Counted from the stretch's first letter, positions 10,584 to 22,300 are shown. The stretch is 35,000 nt of DNA from Neocallimastix lanati (nom. inval.) (GCA_016946835.1 JACVTC010000030.1:1052501-1087500), one strand, 5' to 3'. Made by a program: numbers and translations. The notes: generated from the letters alone by a model not told the origin.

Positions 10584-11476
10584 TTTATTTTTTATTTTAT
10601 TTTATTTTATTTTTTTTTTTTTACAATATATTAATTTTCTAACTATTAATAATAGATACTAGATTGTTAATTTTAAATGATATTAAAATGTATTATTTTC
10701 TTTTGATTTCAATTTTCAAATTAATATTTTATGAAATGATTAGAATTATTAATTTTAATATACTATATTGTATAAACCTCTTATATTTGATATCTTTATA
10801 TATATCAAATTTCAAAATTCATCATTTTTTTTTTTTATATAAATAATTATTAAAATATACCATATGTCCAACCATATTAGGTGAAGATACTCTTGTTGAT
10901 TTATTTATTACATTAGTTTTTAATTCTGTAAAGTATTTATTAATGTTCTTTTTATCACAAATTATGCCTTGTGGCATTGAAGAATTGCCAAATTTTGATT
11001 GTAGTTCTTGTATGGTATCATTATTTGCTGCATATATTGAACGTGATGGCTTATAAAATTCTATAAATTTAAATTTTTATTTTACACATAATAGTATTAT
11101 TCGTAAGTTTTATATCTTTATTTTTTTTTATTATGAATTAAAATGTGTTTATTTAATTGAATTATTATTTGTAATTTTCATATATATGGACTATACCCTT
11201 TATAATATTATCAATATATTGTTGAACATTTTCTTCTTGTATACCATAATCTTTAAAGAATTTCAGTACTTTAAGAATTATTATTAATAATAAAAATAAT
11301 ATTTATATATTATAATAAATTTAAATAAAAATATTGTTAATTTATTAAAAATATTATTAATTTATTAATTATTTTTCTTTATCTATTTAATTTATATATT
11401 ATAAATATATATATTTTTTTATACCATCTTCTTCAGCATTATTTTCTTTAGATTTAATATTATCTTTGTCTACCAT
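7822..11476 (-). CDS. PanP-type PLP-dependent aspartate/glutamate decarboxylase
   Basis: A group II pyridoxal-phosphate decarboxylase of 632 aa. Exons (transcript order): 11425-11476, 11197-11268, 10861-11060, 10110-10305, 9570-9828, 9272-9361, 8910-9067, 7822-8693; all GT-AG and in frame. Seen: SPNMVGHMTTALPF and FCxxGGT-type ITSGGTIANLTAMWVARN (res. ~176-193), HVDGAWGG with the cofactor-binding Asp313, and TIDGHKLLYTPIGCG with the Schiff-base Lys345. The substrate-loop region HGKTTLEGSRPANVLYLH and the C-terminal AGFVSKT and LRVVIANPL blocks resemble bacterial PanP (aspartate 1-decarboxylase, making beta-alanine for pantothenate/CoA) more than fungal GAD or DOPA decarboxylases. An acidic low-complexity insertion occupies about res. 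466-546. Substrate is inferred from family. No targeting signal is obvious at the N-terminus (MVDKDNIKSKENNAEED). Bacterial origin by transfer is likely, though the gene now has seven introns. Confidence 0.9.
10306..10860 (-). other. large intron 3 of the decarboxylase gene
   Basis: The longest intron of this gene (555 bp) carries a long (ATT)n tract around 10535-10581 and a TTTTA-type run. The open reading frame at 10664-10846 on the opposite strand lies entirely within it and looks fortuitous. Confidence 0.7.
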
Positions 11477-12190
11477 TTTTAAAGTATTTATTCTTTTCTT
11501 CAAAAAAAAAAAATATATATATATATATATTTCAATTAAAAATAAATATTACAAATTATTTATTTCTAAATAAATATACATAAAAAGAAAAGAATACTTT
11601 ATATATATATTTATATTTTTATCTTCTTTTTGGCAAATATTATAAAATAATATATAAAAAGAAAAATTTTTTTTTAAACAAATAGAAAGTAAATGGAAAA
11701 CTCGGGTATAGTTAATTATTTGATTAATTAAAAAAAAAATAATAAATATAAAAATTTTATTAGAGTATATATATAATTTATATACTATAATAATTTAAAT
11801 ATATATGTTTTTTAATATAATTATTATAATGTGAATATTCCGCAATCTGGTTTAATAAAATTAAATTTTTATATTTGGGTTTTTTTTTTTTTTTTTTTTT
11901 TTTTTCATATATATTTAAATAAAATCTATATTAATTTTAATTTTATCATAAAATTTAATTATATATAAAATAATTGTTTATTTTTTAAAAAAAATTATTA
12001 ATTGTTTGTTAAAAATAAAATAAAAAAGATAATTAAATTTATAAAAATATAAATAATAAAAAAAATTAAAAAATAAATATTTAACATTGCAATTTATTAT
12101 CAATATAATAATGAAATTACTAAAATAAAAAAGAATTTTCTCAGTTTCTAATTTATTAATTATTGATTAAATATTTATTCATACTCTTAA
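11477..12190. other. AT-rich 5' region of the decarboxylase gene
   Basis: Upstream of the decarboxylase start, with long A and T runs (poly(T) at about 11879-11905). No recognisable promoter motif or gene. Confidence 0.45.
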
Positions 12191-12412
12191 ATGATATTAT
12201 ATGTTTTAGTTTAGGCAAACTAAAAAGATAAATTTATAATACAAGGGACATTTATTCTCTAATATATATATTATATATAAATGCTTTAGATAATTTATAA
12301 GATAAAATGATATTATATGTTTTAGTTTTAGCAAACTAAAAAGATAAACTAATAATGCAAGGGACATTTATTCTCTAATATATATATTATATAAAAGAAT
12401 GCATAAGATAAA
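12191..12412. repeat. two-copy ~116-bp tandem repeat with conserved hairpin
   Basis: Copy 1 begins at 12191 and copy 2 at 12307. Each contains TTTTAGTTT, a four-base loop and AAACTAAAA, a perfect 9-bp stem, followed by a shared CAAGGGACATTTATTCTC block and an AT palindrome. The loop differs (AGGC against TAGC) while the stem is intact in both. Confidence 0.75.
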
Positions 12413-13865
12413 ATAAAAAAGGGAAAAAAAAATAAAAATAAAAAAGGAAAAAAAAAAAAAAAAAAAAAAAAGAACGATCTAGACAATCTAGAGTTTATTT
12501 TTTTCATTTATTATTAATTTTTTTTTTTTAATACAGGGAATCTTATTCATTATTAAGAATTTTAATTAAAAGTATTATAATTCAATATATGTATAAAAAT
12601 TTAAATTTATTAGTTCTGTATTTTATAAAATTAAAATTTAAAACATATTTTTTATATATAAATCTATTATAATATATAGTTTATTAAAAAGTAATATATA
12701 AATTAATTATTGACTATTATTATATTAAGTCTTTGAAAAAAATATAGGACGTTTTTGATGAATTATACCAATAATTTTTATGTTTAATGATATATATAAT
12801 TCAAGTTTAACAATTTATATATTAAATATAATTTTTATTTTTTATTTTATTTTATTTTATTTTATTTTTAAAGCGGCAATTATTGCAAATTATTTTAAGA
12901 TAGAATACTTTTAAAGATAATAAATTAAATTCTAAAATTTTAAAATTTTGGTACTTACTATTTTACAAGAATAAAGTATTTCAGATCAATAAAATAAAAT
13001 TATAAACAATTGGTTGAAATGATATATTATTTCATAATATCCAATTTTTTTATCTTATTTTTTGTTTATTTAATTTATCTTTCTATTTATTTAATAAAAT
13101 TATTAAACTTTGCAGGATAAATATTTTCTTTATTAAAAAATAATTAATAAATTGATGTCAATTATATAAATATGATTTTAAGAAGTTAAAATTTAATATA
13201 TATATATAAATATATATATATATAATAATTTTTAATTAAAAAACGGAAAAAAAGATTATTAAATAATTAGACATCAACCTTATCGACTATTAAATATCAA
13301 TTTAATTTCAATAACTCTATAATAATGGTTTTTATTTTAAATAGTGAGATGAGTATTTATATTTCTTTTTCCCCTAACCTTTATAATATTTCCTTAATAA
13401 AGACTTTTATTGTACAAAAATTGATAAAAAAAAAAAAAAAGGTTTTTTAATCACTTGTGAATTAATTCTATTTAATTTTCATTTTATTATATTTTTTGTT
13501 AATTTTTATTTTATTCATTAATTGAATATATTATATAAACTAAATCATAAAAAAAACTCAATTCTTATATAATCTGGTAAAACATTTAATTATAAATGAA
13601 AAAAAATAATTTTATTATTTCAAAACTTCAATTTCAACCATCAAATTAAATCCAGAATCCGATTCACTTTTTTTTTCTAAAATATTTAAAACAATTAATA
13701 ATTATTCTCTTATTGATAATTAATAATTATCATCTAACCTTTCTTATATAAATGAAATAAAAAACTTTAAACCGAAACTACTTTATTTTTAGATATATTT
13801 TTCTCTGATATTTTTATTTATTACTTTTAAATAAAAATATATACATTGTATCCGCTGAAATTAAT
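12413..13865. other. AT-rich intergenic DNA downstream of RPS13
   Basis: No gene, RNA or clear repeat is recognised; homopolymers at about 12449-12470 and 13424-13440. Confidence 0.5.
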
Positions 13866-14627
13866 TTAAGCAACAAGGGCAGAGGCAGTGGAAGATTCGC
13901 TATTAAAATAATAATATAATTTTAATTAATACTTTTTGTAACCTACAATTTGTTATTTTTGATTTTATATTAATACTTACTATTTCCAGTTTGGAGCAAG
14001 TTGACCAGCAGTCTTGTAGTAACGAGCAAGACGGTGGATTCTGGATTCAATAAGAATAAGTCTGAACTTAGCTTCAGAATCCTTTCTGTTACGTTCTAAG
14101 TGCTTACGAACAGCAACAGCCTTCTTGATAAGGAAGTAAAGATCTTCTGGAAGTTCTGGAGCAAGACCTATTTTTTTAAAAATATTTATACATCAATATA
14201 TTTCATTATTACTCTAATTATTTATAAATTTCATTATTTCCTTCTTTTTTTTTTCAGTTTCTTTTTTAATAATTCAAACTTTTTTCACAATTATTAATAA
14301 CTCATTATTTTAAGTTAAAAACAATATAATATATATATAAAAAAAATATTTATATTATAGTAACATATATAATATTTTTAAATAATTTTTACCGTTAGAC
14401 TTTAAGATACGAAGGATCTTGTTACCAGTAACAGCCTTAACTTGGGCAATACCTTGAGAATCTCTGAGGATGACACCAATTTGAGATGGAGTGGAACCCT
14501 TCTTAGCGAGTTTGCAGATTTGTTCAACAACTTCTTCAGAGGAGGTCTTAAGCCATGATGGTGGAGTACGTTTGTATGGGAGGGCAGAGGAAGCAATACC
14601 CTTTCCTGGAGCGTGCATACGACCCAT
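13866..14627 (-). CDS. RPS13: 40S ribosomal protein S13 (uS15)
   Basis: A component of the small ribosomal subunit, binding 18S rRNA in the platform region. Three exons join in frame: 14393-14627, 13981-14167, 13866-13899, giving exactly 151 aa, the usual eukaryotic length. The protein starts [20 protein letters not shown] and contains the uS15 core, including [29 protein letters not shown] and [11 protein letters not shown], ending [11 protein letters not shown]. The last exon codes only 11 residues plus the stop. Codon choice is clearly G/C-richer at third positions than in neighbouring genes (AAG, ACC, GTC, ATC frequent), as expected for a very highly expressed gene. The start is fixed by the conserved [11 protein letters not shown]-terminus. 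Confidence 0.98.
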
Positions 14628-15224
14628 GTTGAATTATTTTCTTACTTGTACTTTACAAAAATATAAAGGTGTCTAAAAAAAAGTGAATTTTAATTGAATA
14701 AATCTTACGAAAAATCGCTAACAAGATTCAATTCAGCAAAATTTAGAGAGAGAGTTCCTAATCAAATTTCAAAAAAAAAAATTGATATATTACTCTCCTT
14801 AGTATAAAAAAATAATTTAATTTTTTTACAATTTGGTTGGTTCATCATATATTATTAAATATATATAATATATGTCAAAATATAATGATAATATATACTA
14901 ATTTTACACCTTATGATTGGACATATATACTCAGCCCTAAATATATTATTAAAAATAAATTTTCAAAAAAAATTTTTTTTTGATTTCTAATTATTATTAT
15001 TGATGGTTATGCTTTGATGGATGAATAAATGTTTATTTATTGAAATTATTTAATTATTTAATTTTTTTTTCTACTAAAAAAATTTAATATAATTTTTATT
15101 CTTAATACACATAAAATAAAACAAAATTTATGTTTAAATATATAATTAAAATTTCTTTAATTTTTATTAATTAAATTTTTATTTTTCTATAATGGGTATT
15201 TGATTGTACGGCTTTTTTTTTTTT
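14628..15224. other. 5' flank of RPS13 and intergenic DNA
   Basis: Contains the RPS13 promoter region. A more complex patch with a GAGAGAGAG purine run lies at about 14700-14775, within 150 bp of the start codon, and is the most likely place for control elements (inference). No TATA box can be singled out in such AT-rich DNA. Confidence 0.4.
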
Positions 15225-15850
15225 AATAGAATATTATTAAATATTAGATAGTTCTGTTTCAGTATTTTTTTTTTTTTTTTTTTTTTTTAACAATTATTAC
15301 AGAAATTTTTATAAAAAGAATAAAATGGTATATATTACTTTATTTAAACTTAAAAGTTAAAAAATAAATGAATATAAAAATAAAATTATTTCATAATATT
15401 ATATAAAAAAATAAAATATATTATTTCTTAATATAATTTTGTTTTATAAATTTAAGTCTTGAAATATATTAATTTTGAATATATATATATATGTTACTTA
15501 ATAATTTATAATTTTTTTTTTAAATATTATTTTAATATATATATATTCAAAATTAATATATTTAATTAGTATTTTTAATTTTCTTTTTAAAATTATATAT
15601 ATATATATAAATAAAAAAAAAACAATCTCTGTATTAATTATTTAAAAAAGTAAAATTATAAAAATTGAAATAAAAATAATAACAATATTATTATTATATT
15701 TATCATGAAAGTTTACTGTGATAATTCTATTCTTTGTTCAAAACTTTGATCAATTCACTAGAGTATATTTTGCTTTAGAGTTTAAAATTGACTATTTGAA
15801 TTTGAATAGAATATTATTAAATATTAGATAGTTCTGTTTTAGTATTTTTA
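15225..15850. repeat. 45-bp direct repeats flanking a 27-bp perfect inverted repeat
   Basis: The segment starting AATAGAATATTATTAAATAT at 15225 and running through TAGATAGTTCTGTTT recurs at 15805, differing at one base over about 40. Between them, 15462-15488 and 15537-15563 form a perfect 27-bp inverted repeat with a 48-nt spacer. The arrangement suggests an inserted element or duplicated flank downstream of the hexokinase gene. Confidence 0.65.
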
Positions 15851-15949
15851 TTTTTTTTTTTAACTTATTTAATGATATATTTTATATTATATATCATCAC
15901 TTTAGAAATATCATTTTGATAATTAAATTAAAATTATCATTTTTATTCT

Positions 15950-16413
15950 TTATGTATTTATTATAGAAACAATAATACTTGCTCCCATAGATGAACCATT
16001 CTTATTATTCGTTATGATCACATTTTCTGAAAAAATGCCCAATAATTCATGTATAGCATCTCTCATTCTATTAATAAAATGTGGATATTCATATATAAAA
16101 TTATCTACAGCTACAGTACAACCATCCATTTTATTCATTTGATGTAAAAGGGATACAATACCACAAGCTGTTAATCTTGCTGAACGAATACTGACTAATT
16201 CAATAATACGTCGAACAATACGACGATCTTTAAGAGTGGTAAACGGAATTAATAACAAGTCCTGCAAAATTAATTTTGTATCTGACAATTCAATTGAATA
16301 ATCTCTGTTTTATAATATATCATAAAATTTTAAATATAAATATTAATATTATTAAAAGAATTTTTGAAATTTAAATAATAATTAATAATTATAGTTATAA
16401 TTATAATAATAAT

Positions 16414-16464
<51 letters not shown>

Positions 16465-16486
16465 TATGCATTTTTTAATTCATTTA

Positions 16487-16519
<33 letters not shown>

Positions 16520-17061
16520 TCATATGTAGTTAATTACAATAAATGAATTTTTATTTTATTATATATATATATTACCTTTCTATTCTAGAAAGATATTGTA
16601 TTTCAAAACTATTAGGTCTATCAAAAATAGGACTTGATTTACCATTAAATAATAATTTTTTTTCTATTAAATGTTGACACGTTAATCTTACAATTTCACC
16701 TAAATAAAATCCGGATATCATTTTTTCGAAGACGTGCTTACCAGGGTTATTAGATTTTTGATCAACTAATAGGTCATATTTATTAATAGGTAAAACAATC
16801 TTATCATCATCAAAGTCTCCCCATTCTGTATTAATAATCATTTTTCCTGATTCTGGTTGGGGTCCTTTCCATTTTTTAATTTTTTCTATATTTTCAACAT
16901 AGGATACATTTGTGCCCTCTCCTAAAACTAAACCAATATAAGTCTGTGGATCACTATAGGCACCTGCCATCAAGATACCAACTGTATCGTTAACTAACGC
17001 ACTGATATGAACATTTATTTTCTAATAACAATAATAAATAAGTAAATAGGAAAAAAAAGAA

Positions 17062-17111
<50 letters not shown>

Positions 17112-17978
17112 TTTACTCAATATAATAACTATATAATTTATTATTTATATATATTATAAATTTAAGATGATATTATATAAAATATATACATTTCTTATAA
17201 AGGCATCATTAAGCATTCTAACAACATCCTTTCCTTGGGTATTACCACAATTAAATTCTTTAGACCAAAGGTAAAGTTCACCTGAATTTATTCCTGTCTG
17301 CCTTATAGGAAATGAAAATGTAAATCCTAACTGATATTCTTTTTCTAAAGCGTTTCCTGTTTCTTTTAAAAATGATTCAACAGAATCTGCCATAAAATCA
17401 AATAAACGCTCCCCGTCAGCATTTCTTGCTGTTTCTGGAATATAAAATTTTTTCTGACGAACTCGAACCTGATGTTGTTGTTCCAAAAATATTTCACTTA
17501 CTTTAAAATTAGTACCTATTTTAATTAAAAAATAATTATTTAAAAAAATTCATTAAAATGAAATAAATAATTAATATAAATATATATAACTTCTTATATT
17601 TCAAAAAATATAATAAATGATTATTTCATAATTTATTAATGATTCTTTCACTTCTATAAACATGATATTACCTCCTAAATCTAATGATAAATAATTTCCT
17701 AATTCTCTTCCACTAGGAAGTTTAGTTACAAATGAAGGTATCATGGCTAAAGAATAATCTTCATTTTCAAGACCTTTTTTAAATTCAAATAAAAAATGTT
17801 GAGAAATTTGTTTTAATTTTACAGGACCTACAACAAATTCATCTTCTAATTGTTTTATTATATCTTCTTCAGAAAGTAACCCTTTTTTTTCATGTTGTAT
17901 ATATTTCGAATTTGACAATTTCTTACTTAATTTAATTCTCTTATTAGATTTAAAAACATTAAAAATATTTTTTACCAT
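15950..17978 (-). CDS. hexokinase
   Basis: Phosphorylates glucose and other hexoses with ATP at the entry to glycolysis; cytosolic. Exons: 17672-17978, 17190-17515, 16576-17021, 15950-16304, all GT-AG, giving 477 aa, normal for a fungal hexokinase. Visible motifs: phosphate-1 loop YLSLDLGGTNFKV (res. ~97-108, formed across the first intron), the hexokinase signature LGFTFSFPIRQTGINSGELY then LWSKEF (res. 165-190), catalytic Asp223 in ALVNDTVGILMAG, the second phosphate loop GLVLGEGTNVSYVE, and NTEWGDFDD. The usual Trp-Thr-Lys-Gly-Phe is Trp-Ser-Lys-Glu-Phe here. An N-terminal extension rich in Lys precedes the domain; the first Met is taken as start because an A-rich leader and in-frame stops lie upstream. 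Intron 2 holds a ~43-nt poly(T) tract. Hexokinase versus glucokinase specificity cannot be told. Confidence 0.96.
17064..17106. repeat. poly(T) tract of about 43 nt in hexokinase intron 2
   Basis: An uninterrupted T run, which on the coding strand is poly(A) within the intron 17022-17189. Confidence 0.9.
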
Positions 17979-18529
17979 TTTATTATAATTTATTGTAATT
18001 TTATAATAATTATAATTTTATTATTTATTATTTTGTATATTTCTGTTATTTTATTTTTGTTATTTTAATATTATTTTATTGTTATTATTGTTATTACTAT
18101 TATTATTTTATTATTACTTTATTAATATTATTTATTATTATTTAATTATTACTATTTTATTATTTTTTATCTATCTTTTATTATTTATTATAATTTTCAT
18201 TCTTTATTATTTTCAATTTAGTGAGAAATTATCTATGTTTTAATTATTAATTGGAAAAATTATTTTATCACCAAATTTCAAATGTTAATTCTAATTGTTA
18301 ATATAATAAATTTCAAATTTTAATTCTTATTACTAATATATTTTATTATTATATATTTATATTTTATTTTATTTAAATCTTATATTTAAAAGTTCTTATA
18401 GTTTTTTTTTTTAAATTAATTTTTTAATTTTTAATTCTTTCATTATTATTTTTTTATTATTTTAAATAATTTATAAATTTCATTAATATAGATTTTGTCA
18501 CCATTATTTATTATTTATTTTATTTTATC

Positions 18530-18597
<68 letters not shown>

Positions 18598-19157
18598 AAT
18601 GTTGTTATTATTATAATTTTTAAATTTACTTAAACTATTGATAATACATTTATATAAATGTATTCTTTTTTTAATCATAAAGCGTAATATTTATGTAATG
18701 GTATAAAGATTTTTATGCTATAATATTCTGATTTTTACTTCTATACTTTCATATATATATTTATAAATATATATATAATAAAAATTAAATAATAAAATAG
18801 AAATATATTTTACAAAAAAAATTTTCAAAATTAAAAATTTTAGTTAATTTTATCTATTTATATAAGCCTTATATATTAATTCTATTTAATATTTTATTAA
18901 TAAAACTAAAAAAAAAAAAATGTTTTTTGATATTTTTTTTTTCTATAGATTTACTTTTATTAATTATTTTAGTTTTAATTAATTTTATTAAATATATTAA
19001 AAAATAATTAAAGATTTTAATATATATTAAAGTTCTATAGTATGTTGTATAAATATGGATATATTAATGTAAAGATATATAATACATAATTTAAGATAAT
19101 CTTTTATATCAAAATTTTATTAAAATTGTAAAAAAATTGTAAATGTATCTCCATACT
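17979..19157. other. AT-rich 5' flank of hexokinase with (ATT)n microsatellite
   Basis: No gene. The DNA is mostly TTATT-type sequence, with a pure (TTA)n tract of about 21 units at 18533-18597. Confidence 0.6.
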
Positions 19158-19310
19158 AATAAAATAATACTTTTTGCAAATGGAGAAGTTCTGTTTAAAT
19201 GATAATAAAGTAGTCCTTAGTGAAAATGGAAAAGGTTTATTTAAAATAATAATAAAATAATACTTTTTGCAAATGGAAAAGTTTTATTTAAATGATAATA
19301 AAATAGTACT
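19158..19310. repeat. 46-47-bp imperfect tandem repeat, about 3.3 copies
   Basis: Units begin near 19158, 19204, 19251 and 19297. Units 1 and 3 share AATAATACTTTTTGCAAATG almost exactly; unit 2 is diverged. The array runs directly into the poly(T) that borders the G/C-richer fragment at 19330. Confidence 0.7.
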
Positions 19311-19515
19311 TTTTTTTTTTTTTTTTTTTAAACTTCCGGTGGATACCGCCCTTTAGCCCCCCTCAAGTCCATGACACTTTGGTACACTTTGGTATACTAT
19401 TTTATAGGCGAATATTGTGTCGGCCTTGCTGAGTGTTCAGAATTGGCGCTCTAACAAGCATATTATTACTGAAAATTTTCAAGTACTCCTTTTCTCGAAG
19501 TGCATGGTACTTAGT
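19310..19515 (-). mobile_element. G/C-richer fragment with 3' poly(A), possible retroposed sequence
   Basis: A sharply bounded island of ordinary base composition (19330-19515) in AT-only DNA. Read on the minus strand it ends in CCACCGGAAGTTT followed by about 20 A, as a retroposed transcript or SINE/LINE 3' end would. It contains a hairpin (GGTGG-ATA-CCGCC on plus) and a direct repeat of ACCAAAGTGT. Minus-frame translations give protein-like stretches such as KFSVIICLLERQF and LIFKCTKYHALREKEY, broken by stops. No pol III box was found and the family is not recognised. Confidence 0.45.
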
Positions 19516-20337
19516 GCATTTGAAAATAAGTAATTATTATTATTAACAATAATAATAAAAGAAAAAATAATAAAATAATAATAATTTTTAAAATATAAAA
19601 ATATAATAAATAAATTAGACACAAAAAAAATAATTAATAATTACAAAATTTTTGTAATTATTAATTATTTTGTATTAAAGAACAAAAAAAATTTAGTTTT
19701 TGGTTTTTTCTTCTTACTTAGTAGATATTAGATATAATATAAAAATAAAATTAGTTATCAATTTATTATATCATTAATTAAATAATGAAAATATTTACAT
19801 TAAAATTTATAAAAATATTCATTATATCTTAAATTATAAAATAAAAATTTTTTATCTATTATTAAAATACATTATGATAAAAATATATTTTATTACTAAT
19901 GAAAGAAAAGATTTTTTTTTTAAAATAAAAAAAAAGGTATATATATATATAAAGTCTTTTTATTATGTTTGTATTTTACGAAATAAAAAATATAAAATAA
20001 ATTTTTTCAAATAGCATATATAGTATATGTTTAATTAATTAGAATAAAATAGAATTTATTAAAATTTTTATATGAAAGACATTATTTTTTAATTATATTT
20101 TATACAAAAGTATTCATTTTATTTAATCAAAAATTGAACATGTATTAAATAAATATTTAAATAAATATGGCACTTTAAAAATATATATATATATATATAT
20201 ATATTATTATAAAATTTAGCTAATAAATACAATAACATTTAACAAATAATATATATTATTTTTTATACTATATTATATAATAATATACTATATATAAATT
20301 GATAATAGTATAAAATATTATTAAAAAAATATTAGAA

Positions 20338-20379
<42 letters not shown>

Positions 20380-21348
20380 TCTTTCATCCATATTATTTAA
20401 ATATATTATATATATAGGCAGTTATATAGAAATTAAATTAAATAATTACAATAATAGTAATAATTAATTAATCAACTACATTGATACATGTAGAATTATT
20501 TCTTTCAAATAGATGATTAAATTTAAATCTTGATTATTAATAATTTTATTAATGAATAAAAATTATTAGAAAAATAATTACAGCAGTTATTATACAAATT
20601 TTCATTAATTAAAGCAATATTTTTCTAAATTTTTTTATTTTATTCTCACTTATAACCTGCTTTTATATATATATATATATACTAGATCCATATTTAATTA
20701 AAAATTAAATAAAATAAGTAAAATAAAAATAAAAAAATAAATAAATAAAAAAAAGGTGTTTTTTTTTTTTTTTTTTTAGTTTATTATTCAACGGAATAAA
20801 CTGTAAACAATATTAACTCCATTTTGTGATCAATGACTAATTATTAAAATTATATATTTTAAAATTATATATTTTCCAAAAAGTGTATATGTGTGTATAT
20901 TTGTCTTTTCTTAAAAAGTTGATGAAAAATAAAAATATAAAACTTTATTTAATAATAAAACTTTAACAAATAGAAATCTTATAAAATAAATTAAAACTTA
21001 AAACAAAAAATATTAAAAATCTTTAAAAAATATTAATAAAATAAACTAATTATTCTGTTAGAATAAGAATATAAGAATATTCATTTCAGAACTATAAAAT
21101 AAATTGAATAATTATTTGTGTAACATATATTTTAATTAAGCCTAATTCAATATTTTTTAATTATTAAAAATTTATTCCATTTCTAAAAAAAAAAAAAAGA
21201 CTAATATTTAATATAACCAAATTTAAGAATAAAAAAATTTAAAATATTTAAAAAAAAAAGTTAATTAAAATATTAATATACAGAAAAAAATATATGTAAA
21301 TATAAGGATAAAAAAAAAAGTAAATAAATAACAAAAGAATGGACACAA

Positions 21349-21379
<31 letters not shown>

Positions 21380-21735
21380 AATAAAATCATATATAAAATT
21401 ATAAGATAGAAATAATATATATCTATAATACAGCTAATTTAAATGTAATATATAAAAAAAAACATTTTTTTTATAATTTTTTTATTTAATAAAAAAATGT
21501 TCCATTTTTCATATATAAAACTATTAATGTATATATATACATTAAAATATTTATGTTAAGAGTCACGAATTTATGGTTTATAATTGTGTCAAATTTATTA
21601 ATATATTTTATAAAAAGAGTTACTAGCTCCTAATTATTCTAAATTAAATACTATTAAATTGTAGCTTATATATTATTTATACTACAATATGTTTCAACAC
21701 ATTTGAAGCTTAAATTTCATATATTTCACATATTC
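19516..21735. other. AT-rich intergenic DNA with a 45-bp palindrome
   Basis: No gene seen. A near-perfect palindrome at 19627-19671 has 22-bp arms with one central base. Long poly(T) at about 20344-20377 and poly(T) near 20759-20777; (AT)n tracts. No RNA gene recognised. Confidence 0.6.
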
Positions 21736-21740
21736 CAATA

Positions 21741-22300
21741 TTCCCCCTTAAACAAAGTTATTCTATAATGAATAAATTGGTTTGCTGCTGAATATGTGTA
21801 AATAAAATTATTCCTATTTTAATAATGCTAACTTAATTTTATTAAAAAATTGATTATTTCAATTATTTTAATATTACATGAATAAGATAATTTTTACATT
21901 TTATTAATTCTTTAATTTGATTTAAATATTGTTAATATAATTTTTAAAAAATATTTGTAATATAATAATTCCCACTAAAACAAAGCATAAAATATTATTA
22001 ATTACCCCATTAATATTGAATTTACCTAAGACATCTTTTATAATATATTGATTATATATATCTTTTATATGATGGAAATTTTTCTCTTAAAGGGTGATAT
22101 TATAACATCTCAGTTTATATGAACACTTTTTAGATATTGGGTTTTACATCACTTTCAATTAGAATCCACTTTGAAGATTAGCGATAACCTTTTATATATA
22201 TATTCGCTTTGTAGTTTTAGCGATGACTATTAAAATAAATTGTTAATTATATGCCAGTGTACTTGATAAATCATAATCTTGGAGGTATTAAAATTAGTCA
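21741..22300 (-). mobile_element. degenerate Ty1/copia retrotransposon 3' end (RNase H)
   Basis: On the minus strand from about 22270 to 21990 the RNase H module of a Ty1/copia polyprotein can be traced through stops and frameshifts: LSSTLAYN (active-site Leu-Ser-Ser-Thr-Glu-Ala-Glu-Tyr block, with the acidic residues lost), then NLQSGF and NPIS (Asp-Asn-Gln-Ser-Ala block), LRCYNITL (His-Ile-Asp-Ile-Lys-Tyr-His block) and IIKDVLGKF (the terminal Ile-Ala-Asp-Ile-Leu-Thr-Lys block). Two polypurine-like tracts follow, TTTTAGTGGGAA near 21985 and TTTAAGGGGGAA at 21741-21752, each starting a similar GGAAT-type sequence, as expected at an internal/3' LTR boundary. The element is long dead. Confidence 0.6.
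21896..21927 (-). repeat. possible 3' LTR segment, 32-bp match to 23421-23452
   Basis: The 32-bp segment ending TTTAATTTGATTTAAAT is repeated with one mismatch at 23421-23452, in the same orientation. The copies flank the RNase H relic and the 270-bp array, so they could be parts of the two LTRs of one collapsed element. Confidence 0.45.

Noticed and set aside
10664-10846. 60-codon plus-strand open frame
   Set aside because: Entirely within decarboxylase intron 3; Ile/Tyr/Leu-rich with no motif.
14491-14676. Plus-strand open frame opposite RPS13 exon 1
   Set aside because: Antisense shadow of a conserved ribosomal-protein exon.
19330-19515. tRNA, 5S rRNA, U6 or SRP RNA in the G/C-richer island
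   Set aside because: No A/B box, cloverleaf, or characteristic snRNA/SRP sequence could be found on either strand.
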